Shown here piece by piece: positions 1 to 11,800 of a DNA stretch of 64,000 nt (position 1 is the stretch's first letter; each line of letters opens with the position of its first letter). Under the pieces are notes generated by a model. The model worked only from the letters and a program-made list of their open reading frames with translations. It was not told the DNA's origin and did no database searches. This DNA is from Norana najaformis (Eukaryota > Annelida > Clitellata > Crassiclitellata > Hormogastridae). The position numbers and the translations under genes are program-made. The stretch is from the NCBI GenBank assembly GCA_964023275.1, contig OZ029927.1, positions 6,582,062 through 6,646,061 on the forward strand, written 5' to 3'.

Positions 1-44
1 CCTCAGCAGTAACTGACAATTGTAAGTGCCATCACAATTTGTTT

Positions 45-1230
45 TCATTCCAGCTTTCTTGAATGAACTGCAGGAATAAACCCCTCATTTTCAGGATCTG
101 AAAAGATGTTCCTGTGTTGGTGGCAGCAAAGAACTTGGAGGTAGATCCTCCAATCTACCCTGCCACACAGACTGTTGACCATTCTCTCTTTCTCAGTGAA
201 CTCAATGTTTGCAACAAAGAAGGCCAACACAACTGTGACCTCACTCAGGTACCACAGGTAATGACGAAATGCTGCAGTAGTGGCTCGATGAATTTCTTGG
301 TTTCTGTATTCAGTCACATGTTGAAGAAACCAAAGATCGTTGCAGGGATATATAGACAGTAAAGGAAGCCTAGAACCATAACAGGATGTAAATGTTTACA
401 GATGAACAGAAGAAACTGGAAAATATCCTTTTCTTCACCTGGCTTCAGTTGGAACAATCCGAACATCCATATGATTCTTGCCATCAGCCGAGATTACTAA
501 ATGCTGCCGATGTTCTGAAGAGAATGCCTCGAAATGTTGTTCTGCCAAGTTCCAGAAGTTCTTTGTAGTCATCTTTGGGATAAAGGACTTCAAGGTTCAT
601 CTGGGCAAACAACAACACACTCCTTGATCTCCGTTACCTCCGACAGAGTTATTGCTCTCTCAAAGCTACTCTGGTCAATCCAAGTCCAACGCCAGATGTC
701 TAGGAAATGGTGAAATAGGGCTACATCTGGACCACTGAAGGCAGCTATTATTTGGACAGTGAATGCCTCTTCAGCTATGATTTCTATCACATGGTGACGG
801 CATGCTAGACGAGTGGTCAAGTGCCTTTTCTACCAAAGTACATGCACTAGCATGCTGACCGGTGTTGCTGGCTGTGTCATGACAAAGCACATACCGTTGA
901 CCTTCTTTCACAGCAAAAAAAAACTCTGACTCAATGGCAAATCATAAATTCCATGACCCAAAGCTTGAGTAGTAGCAACCAGCAGATGAGGTGCTTTCCC
1001 AGTCAGTGACTTTAGTCTGATTCAAAGCTGCAGCCACCTGCTTATTGACAGCAGGATTCCTGCTAAGCTTTGTACTACACAAATGTTGCTCTCTCATACT
1101 AGCACACTTTTGGTAACTACCTCCAACTCCATTGTTCTTATGGCTACTGCTAAACTCCAATTCTGCAGTGCAGGTCAGAACTTCCATCTCTTTCGCATTC
1201 TCTTGCAGCATGCTTCCTCGGACTTTGTCT
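45..1230 (-). pseudogene. Decayed transposase-like multicopy protein
   Basis: Three broken minus-strand reading frames (about 1211-942, 925-590, 317-45) appear in the order of one protein family that I recognise as repeated in invertebrate genomes. They include a segment like LSRNPAVNKQVAAALNQTKV, then CHDTASNTG, then RLACRHHVIEI with SGPDVALFHHF, and near the end HYLWYLSEVTVVLAFF. The DTASNTG and CRHH positions look like an RNase H-like transposase core. The class cannot be named from memory. Stops and frame changes between the blocks show that it is dead, and the region between 320 and 590 is not clearly alignable. Confidence 0.5.
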
Positions 1231-2649
1231 TACTGGCTTTCAGTCCATTTTCCATCCCAAGTGGCATAATTATAAAGACTGAAAAATTATCCCTGCATAT
1301 TTAAGTCTATAGAAATTCAATCTTTATTGTTAACGAAACCACACCTACGTTAGAGCCTTCACTAATAAGAAATAAACACAGATGACCGAAAGATGGCAAA
1401 ATAACATACTGGGTGAAAATTCCAAGGGCCTGTGCAACCTCTAAATATTCTTAAAAAGTGTACCTGATTTATAACCTTACACAGTGGACTAATCTGAAAC
1501 CTTCTAGTATTCCAAAATTGAAACTTTATTTTTTGCTACATACACATAGTCCACCCCAATATACATTCATAATCTTATAACAGAGAACAAATTGAATTTT
1601 CACAAAACATTTAGACAAACTGGTAGCTCACATGTAAAATGTGTGTACATGTTTTTCTACAGTAACTGAATAGTCTCAATCCTGCTAAAATCTCAGTGAA
1701 GTTATATTTCAAAACTGCTGCTCATCAGAAGGATCGCACCACCATTTAAGTGTCCACGTACGGTCTGGGCTCACCCAAGAAATGACCCATATTCAATCCT
1801 GCATCCTCTTATGTGAAGGCATAACACAAATGCCTTATTGAGTGACCATCCAGGCAGTTCTGAGGTGGCAAGGTGGTCGAGTGGCCAACACATCAGCTTT
1901 CCACCTGTGACCTGGGTTCGAATCCCTGGGCCTGTGATATGAAATTGTTGAGACAGATTGCACTGTTTGTTACCTCTGAGGCCACCATCTTTGATAAGAG
2001 TTCCTCCTAAATCTAATCCAATGGCCAGAATCAAATGCAGGAAAACTATTTGTGTGTACAGTCTTGAATCAATCACAACAAAAGCCTCGTTGCATTTCTT
2101 GCCTCACAAAGACACTTTCCTGAGAAATATTCACCTGATCAGTATCTGTCCAGCATATGCGGTTTGTGCCAAGCATCATCACCAGTGGGCATCTGCTGAT
2201 GCACAGACATGAACATCATGCGCCAAAGTCTGCTTTGCACCAGAGCAGCACGAAAGAACAGCGACTTATTCCCACTGGATGATGTTATAGATACAGCAAC
2301 CCAGGACCATCCAAAATCGGTTATTCACCTGGGGTCTACTTATTACTATCAGCTCTCTTGGGATGTACCTGATCGTTTCCTGCTTCCGATTCTCATAAGG
2401 GAGCAGAGGTCACTGAGTGAGCAGACATCTGACAGATACTTTATACATTACATCAGCTGCATTACTTTACCCTTGGAAAGCAAACCACTTTACTGAACCT
2501 TCTTAACTGTGCCACGCAAGGTATCCAAACGTCTGTGTAGCCCCTTTAAAAGTACGGCTGTCACACAACAGTTTCGTCACAACATGACATCATAAGCAAT
2601 GCACATGATTCAATTAGTTAGAAAATGTCTTTGCAGGAAGAAGAGAGTT
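1231..2649. other. Region downstream of ZFYVE1, no gene recognised
   Basis: This AT-rich stretch should hold the ZFYVE1 3' UTR in its right part. An AATAAA on the minus strand lies near 1527, too far away to assign with confidence. A tRNA-derived SINE sits at about 1860-1940. No other coding signal was seen. Confidence 0.4.
1860..1940 (+). repeat. tRNA-derived SINE head
   Basis: A-box-like (GTGGTCGAGTGG) and B-box-like (GGTTCGAATCC) pol III promoter elements have tRNA spacing but no complete cloverleaf. A degenerate relative lies at about 13675-13745. It is a SINE, not a tRNA gene. Confidence 0.6.
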
Positions 2650-2882
2650 TCACAGCTCCTTGTCCTTTTTAAAGCAGGTCTCACAGACACGAACCGGGTG
2701 ATCCCAGCCGCGTGATGGCACGGGGCGTGGAGTGGGAGAGCAGTCGTCGCAGACACCCTTCCCGCAAGCACGACAGTGATGGACCTTGAGTTGAATGCCA
2801 AATGTCTGCTTGCATACGCAGCAATCCTTGATTTCCTCGTCTGGCATCCAGTAGGTTGGTCGGGCTGCATCACGAATTGCCA
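2650..2882 (-). CDS. ZFYVE1: ZFYVE1 terminal exon, second FYVE finger (876-952)
   Basis: The acceptor is GTTTCAG|TGGCAA and the frame closes at TGA (2650-2652). It encodes [20 protein letters not shown], then [12 protein letters not shown], then [12 protein letters not shown]. The WMPD, HHCRACG and RVC signature positions are all present, so this finger looks more canonical than the first. The 3' UTR was not delimited. Confidence 0.95.
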
Positions 2883-5800
2883 CTGAAACACACAACTACC
2901 ATATTATCTCGCGTATGACGTGCACTCGTACATAACGCGCACCCCAAGTTGCAAAATTTATTAAAATGTAAAAATCTTAGTACCTATGTATAATGTACAG
3001 GTGAAGTTCCGCATGCCCATGTAATAATTATTGTACTTGCTTGCAGTCTGACTGCTCTAGCACATATAATTATATCTATGGAGTAAAATAAACAACTGGT
3101 GACACGGCTTTCTTTTCATTTATTTCTGAAACGTAACTATGCACTCTGAATTAAAATTATAAAAATATTTTAAAATCATATATGTTATAAAATTAGCCTG
3201 CCAAATGCAAGTTAAATAAATTAAACCAATAAACTATAAGGTATCTCAGCTGATGTAAACTTCGTCTGTTGCCGTTGGTTAGTGCAAAAGTGGTCATTAT
3301 GCGAGACTGGTGTTCACCTAAAACATCTAAGAACTTTTTTCCTATGTACAATGCGCACCCAGACTTTGAGCAGACTTTTTTCGGAAAAAAGTGTGCACTA
3401 TACCCAGGATAATATGGTATTCATCTCTGTACAACAATCACCATGGTGTCAACTGCCAACTCTGGATGAGGAGGATCTGTCGGTTTGGCTCTGTGACAAT
3501 GGGAACTTTTCTAGAGACTCTTCTGAGCAAAGTTTGGTTACTTAAAACTTTTGTTCTAAAAAACTTTAACACAATCTAATGCTCGAGCAGGCAGTGCTCA
3601 TGTGAGGTACATACATAAAAGGTGCCACATTAAGTGTCTGCATACATGTAACTAATTAGCTAACCAGTGAAAGCATTTCTTACACAACCGCAGACCACAT
3701 TGCTACAAGTTGACTGCTGATAAATCTAAAGACACCAAAGAAACAGTAACTTGTCTTTTCACGAATTTAGTGGGTAAAAAATTCTTTAGATAATTAGCTC
3801 AACCATCTTACCAAGCGGATAATTGACTATTGACGCGATGGCACCGACCGTTGATCCAATCGCTTCTCCTACTTTGCGTGGCATCAGTTCACTGCCTGCA
3901 TCATTTCCAGAATCTGAAATTATAGCCTACAGCTGACAGTCATATCTGCCAGAATTTTAATCATTAGCAGTTGCAAGCATTTAACGGTAGAAAAGGTAAA
4001 GGTAACAGAGTTGTTTACATGCATCCATAGAAACTCAGATCTAGTCCTACAGTCCAAGGACATTCTGGCTGAGGCAATTTGTAATTGTAATCGCAAATCT
4101 GAATAATACCTGTTCAAAAGAAACTGCTCAGACCGAATGAAATGGTTGTCAAACACTTAGTCAGACAGGCAAAGAAAGGAGCTGATGTCATAGGTTGCTT
4201 TGGCAACCTATTTCAGAAAGAGGCACAAACAAAAGCAACCCAGTGACAGAACACTGTTTTTAAAAACCTGGGAACAAAAATATAGCCCTTCTGAGTCATA
4301 GTCGCTGGATGACTTTTCACTTTTGCATTCAGCGTTTGAATCCTTAGTGGGTTCAATGACTTGTTTGAATCGTGCCCTTTTATTCCTTTGGCTTTTCTGA
4401 AATAAAATTCTACTGAAAACCCTACTTTCTCACTGTTCCTCAATCACCATTCAACACATCAACGTATCTTATACAAGTTTACAAACTAACCTGACACATG
4501 CACTCAACGATATCTGGACTCTCCGCTTTTGTAAATTGGCAGATTTTTCCAGCTGTTCCTCAATAACAATCTGGCATAGCTCAATACTGGCATATGCATT
4601 TACAGACTCACCTGACAGGTGTTCGTCGGAATCCTTTCTCTCGCAGCAGAAGTCACAAACTCGCGCTGGTTCCATGCCCCAGTTTCGTTCTGGACACGGT
4701 CGTTTTTTTGAAGAGCAGGCCTCGCAGAATCCTTGGCCACATGCACGACAGTGGTGAATTGTCATCTTCTCATCAAACTTTGCTTTGCACTTGTGACAAT
4801 TCTGGATTTCAATTCACACGTATAACACATCAACAAACAAATGCAGGCCACAGTTTTCTGATGCATACTTGAATTGTTAAGTTACTGGGAACTTTTTGCT
4901 TTTTTTGTAAAAGAACATAGCAATGTTTCTGTCCAATGTAAGTGTCTGTTTAAGCTCCTTGCAATGCCACCTGTTGCAGCTACGATAACTTGCTAGCTGT
5001 CGCCAAATATCAAGTGTGGGGTTTTCGAAATTCCTCCAGCTTGGCACTGCATTCCTGATCTCACTGAAAAGCGTACTATCTAAACCATGCATCTTCTATG
5101 ATTCTCTAGAATTTTACCACATGCACATGACATCAATGAAAGAATTACTTACAAAAGTAAAGGACTAACAATTGTTCTTTGATTCGCATTACTGAGAAAT
5201 GATCTGATTATTATAAACATAGCAGAACGTTTCTATACGGCTTCCATCCGGATACACACAGTGAAGCTAGACACAGGGGGGAGCAAGAGAACCTGAAAAC
5301 AAACCTTGATCTCGGCATTTGGTACCCAGTACGCAGGAGCGATCTTGTCTGTCACCCAGTCGGTTACTATTTTCGTTGGCTTTGCACTGACTCCAGCGAT
5401 TGATTCTGACACATAGTTTATGCCATCAAGAAACCTACGAGCGGCGTTGTGGCTTCCATGAAGCACAGTATTACCCTGTCATGCAACAATCGCATGATAA
5501 CGTACATATATGCATCCACTGATGTGTGCTGACTAATTAAGAAGCAAGCACTGCTCCATATGATCAAAAACAGTGAGGGGAGAGAAGGTGGAGAAAGACA
5601 GGGCAAGGGAGAGAGATAGGAAAAGGAAGAGAGAGAGGGAAATGTGGCATCATATCAGAAGGAGCATAAACTGCCTAACTAGTACTCAGCTGCTCTGCAA
5701 GGGATAGTCTAGTTATCAGAATTTATTAAGCCCCACCATCAGAAACTAAACAGTCATCAGAGGTTGTGAAATCTGTCAGCCTAAGGTGCAGCACAGACAT

Positions 5801-8800
5801 TGTAACAGCAATCCAAACACCCTTTCTTCATCAGTTAATGCACTGTGTTACAACAGAGCACAGTGAACCGTAATGTAGTGGAGCAACAGATCCAGAAGAC
5901 TTATCCACATCACACTAAAACCACCACCAATACCATCAAACAGAAACAACAAAATGTTGTCTGACAGCAACACATGAACCTACGTCTGGCCAAACGTGTC
6001 GTATTTCTGTTCGAACGACCGTTTTTTCTGGGTCGACGTTGCCATACCAGTGCTGGCGACTTCGGTAAATGACTCCGCAGTAGCTACATTCGAGCACGTA
6101 GCTGTCGACAAAGAAACAGCACACATGCAGTCAGAACAACTGGACCAGTGGCAAAAACAGTGCACGCACCAGTAATCCAGCGTAATTATCAAATTTCTCC
6201 AAAAGCTGCATCAGGAATAAGACCAGATTATTTACTGGTGTTATATCACATCATCTCTGCTAGAACTAGATCACCTTGTCAGGTTCGGTGCCAGGTCAGA
6301 ATCCGAAGGGAGGTTGTTAAGTCGGGGCAGAGAGCGTGGTGCTTTCATGGAAAGCAGTTATCATGGCAACCTTAGTTGTAGGGTCGTACAGGAGCAAAAG
6401 CAGGGTAAGGCAGTTAGAAAAGTTAAGTTTTCAGAATGGAACAAAATGCTCCGTGAGAGAGGATAAGTGGAGGACAAAGCCATTACTGATGGGGAAAATG
6501 AAGTATGAGCGAATTGGTCGAGGTCCTTCGGGACTTTATTCCAAAGAGCTCATACTGTGAAGACGTGAGGCACAGCTCAAATGTTCAACACCTTCTGTCA
6601 CTTCCCAGGTCTTTTGGCAGGTTGCTAAACAGCTGCTATATAAAATGTGCTAATACTTATTCACTGATGTCCATGGATGTCAATGGATATGTCCAGATAA
6701 ACACAATTAATATGCCAGTGTTTTCTTATGGCACCAAAATCTATAAACACAAGGCCTCAGTCAATGTCTGTTTCCACAGTTGAATCTGTCTATGTACGTA
6801 TCATGGCATTTATGTAGCGCCTTTTAAGAACAACTTAAAAGCAGTGCAGTGCTACAAACGGTGGAGACTGACAACCAACCATGCAGTCAGACAAGACGAG
6901 ACAAACAGGCTGACAAGACACAATCTAATCTAATGACTTCTATAGCGCCGTTATCATAATGGCCAAGGCATCAGACAGTGGCAGGCAGACAGAAAGATAG
7001 CGGCATGAAAGCAGACAGTCAGACAGGCACGCAGACAGACATACAGAAAGGCACTCAAACAAACAGAAAGACAGAGAGGCATGCAGACAGACAGAGAAAC
7101 AGAAAGACAGTTAGCCAACATACCCAGACCACGCATACGATGCCAGGCCCAACCATGCGCCATCAGTTGAGGCGGATGTCTTTGGTATGACGACGACGGT
7201 CCTTCCATTTCGAAAACAAGCCTACACCCAACAACATCATTCAGACAGATCGTCACAATTTAGAAACCATCCTAATCCATCATCTGGATCTTCTTCCCTT
7301 GGACTGGCACTTCCTAAAGGTCTGGACTGTTCAATCCTTGCTCTCTGTTTCTAATTGGCAGCTGCGATGGCATACAGCAAATACCGGTCACAGATAAAAG
7401 ATAGGCTCAAGATTCCTACTCTGCGACATCTTAGCAGAACCTCAAAACTCACACGCTACAATTTACGAGGCAAGAATTTGACTGATTGGCTATGCAAACC
7501 ATATGATATAATCTAATGACTTCTATGGCACTGTTATCATAATGCTCAAGGCATCATTCGATGGTCTCAGGAGTCCCATGTTGACTAGTTTAGCCCAATG
7601 AATTACGGCTTTGGAAAGCGGTTTTGCCTAGAAGCAATCATCAACTTTGATGTCTTGTGCATTATGATAACAACTTTATTGAAGTTTTCCCGATTAGATT
7701 AGATTAGGTGAGACCGTAGTCAAAAATCGTAATCAGTAGCAGAAGCTCGTTTGCAATCTGACAGTCTAGGGAAACCAGAAGTCAGGCTACAGTGGATAAG
7801 TAGAGTCTCAAATTCAGACCAAATTTGACATTAAACAGCTAATAGAATGCATAAAATCTAATTCATTGGGCAGTAAAGGCCAAAATATCAAATAGTATTT
7901 TTAACAGAAAAATCTTAAAAGCTGATTCGATGGGTAAGTAAGCAAGTAATACAATCAGTCGTCCTACCTTGCAAGTGTAGACTGTGTTGTCAAACTGGGC
8001 TTGGTGTTTGCACTTGTGTTCTTTGTCAGCCTCATGAGGAACTCCGTCTTTCAGATGGTTCATTGTGAGAATGCATCGTTTACTATTAACAAACACCAAC
8101 AAAATACATCATCTTCATCAGTATCATCATTGGTTTCTGATGCCACTCATTCTGCGGCAAAGGGTGCAAACAACTGATCTCAGTTCTTGTTGGTCATCTG
8201 TTGAATTCAGTGCTCTTCTTTCTCATGTTTAGTCGAAGTCTTGTTATGTTACATCCTTCAAAGAAATTAATTTGCTACTTGTCTAATCTAATCTGAAAAC
8301 TTCTACAGTAATATAGTAATAATACAGGGCACCAGCACTAGATCCAGATGTTCACAGAGTTCACGACTGTTTTTAGTTCCAAAGTTTAGACGTTACCTCT
8401 CTCATAATTCCAAATTTGTAGGTGAACCTAACCCTGACTCAAATCAGTCCGAGTTGCAAAGTCTAGTGTGGCTCTCACTCCTTCAGTGACAAGAAGTGCA
8501 TTCACTCAGGAAACAACAAAGAACTGTTGTCCTCTTCATATCTCTGCCCTTGTATTTTATGTACATGAGCTATATAAATGCATTACATTACAAGTTCCAA
8601 GACAATGGATGAACAACTCACCTGCACGAAAGACATTCGGCTCGACAGGTGAAATACTGGTCCGGAAACATGTTGGGCATTGATTTGTCGATCTCATCCA
8701 TGAACTTCTCGTTCAACACCTTTAACATAAACGAAGAGTGTTACACTTCATTTCAGCTGATACAGTCTAGTGGTTTGCATGCTGGGCTGTCAACTCCTTT

Positions 8801-11800
8801 CCAAAGCAGAAAGATATTTTTCTGTTCCACCTGAATCCCCCCCAAGTGAACTCAACTGTAAAAAGAGACAACACACTGTAAAAAGACTACTGACACATGT
8901 TATGTACATGTTGTTCGAAAGACTGGAGGGCAGTGGAGAGGACTGAAGCACAGGAAAGACAACAGGTCAACATATAAATCAGGAATACATTGGCTGCTGT
9001 CAGTTTGCTAAGAAAAGGCTAATTCTTCATACGAACCAGCACAATGCCATTCACAAACACTGCCCCAAAAACAACGTAGCCCATCAACAACTTACAAATT
9101 TTCATTTTCAAATACAAAATAGCATTAACATCTCTTCACAGTCGACCCATATGCATGTATAAACATGCATCATGCATCAACATTCAGATGTTTCATGCGA
9201 AACAGCCACCTGACGAGCATCATCCTAATCGAACATAATGTATTCTATATGGATATTCTTTATTTAATCAAACCTAACCTTTGTGACAAGGTAACTGAGT
9301 GTCTGCCTTGGAACGGGGAGTGTGTGGGTTCAAACCCTCCTCCTCTGAGATCATTGTTATGTTGGGACCCTGAGCAAGTCCTTCACACACAACTGCCCAG
9401 CACAATGAACTGATGCCTAGTCATTTACAGTGACAATAAGTACATAAAGAATTCATAATAATATTAAATAATAATAAACCTAATGATTTCTGTGGTACAG
9501 AAATCTAATGCACAAGGCATCACCTGGTGCCAGACTAAAGCCTACTGACAAATTAGGCCAGATGAGGATCAGTCTGTTGACAGGTAACCCATTCAAGTTA
9601 AGAGTAAATCTGACGTAAAACAATAGGGTAACATCTTCCTGCAACATGTTTCTGCTCATTGGGGACTGTTTCTACTAAAAACCAAAACTCATAAGGCAAT
9701 CCATAGTCAAAGGCATGCCATACAATGCATCCAGACATTCATCCCAAGTCTTATCTTAGGCTGACCTTAAGAGTCCGGAAGACGACTCCAGGATTTCGGG
9801 AACATCGTATCTCGCTGTTGTTGAGTTGTTTCTTGACGGCCCACAGCAGGCTCTTGAAGTCAGTGGGTGGCTGCCTTGTTCTCGTTCCAACGTACTGAAG
9901 TGACGAAAATGCGTCGATGCTCAGACCAAGATCTCGAAACTTATTCCGTAGAAGACTCTCGGCTGGTTCCGAAGCTCCTGCAATTGCATACATCAGCTGC
10001 ACTCAGACATTGAGCAAAGATCCAGTGCTTGAACTGTTAGGAATATCTTCACATATCTGTAAAACCGTATTGTGTGAGACACAGTGGTCTGTTGGTAATG
10101 CGCTTGGTCTGTGACCTAAATGTTGTGGTTTCAAGTCTGCTGAGCAGATTCTGTGAACTACCCTGGGCACCAACTCTTTGGTCTCAGCAAAAGCTGGAAG
10201 GTAAATGGTAAGTCCTGCGATGCACTGGCTCTGTATCAAGGACCTTGGGATTCATCCACTGCCAGCTCAGGAACTGCAGTGGGAAATGAGCGCCTCCTCT
10301 ATATTCCACTGTGGGACATGGAAGCTTCACTTTACTACAGTATTGTACAGCATTTGTATTGTATTGTACAGCTGAATGTAGGCTAAATACAAGTTTTGTG
10401 AATTGTTTTCCATTTATATAATTCAGTGCTTTTAAGAGAAATTAGAACTTTCTTTCACTTACAGGACAATTTTTATAACTTATTACTGCACTACTCCTAT
10501 ACATATCAAAAACAATCTTTTTGAATGTTACACTGAAACCAGACGTGCCCCATCTCTCCAAGTTTAATTTGCAAAGTGTCACTGCATACTGTTGGGAAAC
10601 CTTGCTCTGAAATAACTGAACCTCTGCTACTGGGTACTCATCCCATTAACTGGGTTGACTCAGTTAATTATCTGGGTATTAGGAAGGAAAGACCAAAAAA
10701 GAACAAGCCAGAGACCATCAGAGATGCTTATTAATTGTTATTAATTAGAAACTTCTAGAGTACTGGTGTCTAATGCACAAGGTATCAAACCGATGGCATA
10801 TCAAATTTAAGCCGCATTCAGGTCAACGGGGGGGGGGGGGGGGTGGAAATGGGGAGAGCAAGCGTCTTAAAAAAACCTCTGCTACCCAAATGCCCACCAT
10901 GCCACATTCAGGTCCCCCTGTCAGAAACAGCGCATGGTGGATGACCGAGTACTCGCCAGTATAAGCGAGCTGCCATAGACAGAGTCTGAAGGACGGATGA
11001 TGGAAGACATCAACACAGGAGATGGTGTCTCAATAAAAACAACGGGAGGAAGGCAATGGGAAACCGCCTCTCTAAAACTTCTGAGTACATGGACAATGGC
11101 AAAAGAAATGATGCAAGACAAAAACGTGAATGATTTGATCCAGCCACTGATGGAGAGAGTCGCGTTCGGAAGGGGTAGAAACAGGGCTTCTTCGGCCGTC
11201 ATCCAGCGAAATCCTTGTAAAAAGAAAACAAGGCTCAGAATGGGGACATGGAATGTGAGAACAATGCTGAGACCGGGAAAGTTAACCGATATCATCAGAA
11301 AGATAAGAAGAACAAGTCTGGAGATCTTGGGACTGTCGGAGGTGAGATGGAAGGAGGGTGGTGACTTTATGAGTGAAGGATTAGAGTGATTTACACTGAG
11401 GGACAGGCAGACCAAAATGGAGTGGCCATCCTAGTAGAGGAAAAGATTGCCAAGTGTGTCACCAGAACAGAAAAGTATAAAGATAGACTGTTGATGGCAG
11501 TAATAAAAGCCAACCCAGTTTAGGGAACATCAAAGGAAGAGAGTATACAGTGGCTATGGGAGACTGGAATGCGTCAGCTGGATAAGGGGCAGAAGAAAGC
11601 CGTTTTGGAAAGTATGGACTGGGTAAAAGAAATGACTGAGGATAAAAACTCATGGATTTTTGTAGAACACAAAAGTTAATTATAACAAATACCTGGTTCC
11701 AGCAAGAAAAAGACAAATGTATACATGAAAGGCCCTTGGGGAAGCTGCCCGATATCCACTGGACTACATCATGGTTAAACAAATATGTAGAAACAGCGTC

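Noticed and set aside
6160..6215. Short segment ([10 protein letters not shown]) first considered as the missing ZFYVE1 exon
   Set aside because: Its phase does not fit exon 7, and the true exon with the conserved block was found at 7124-7221.
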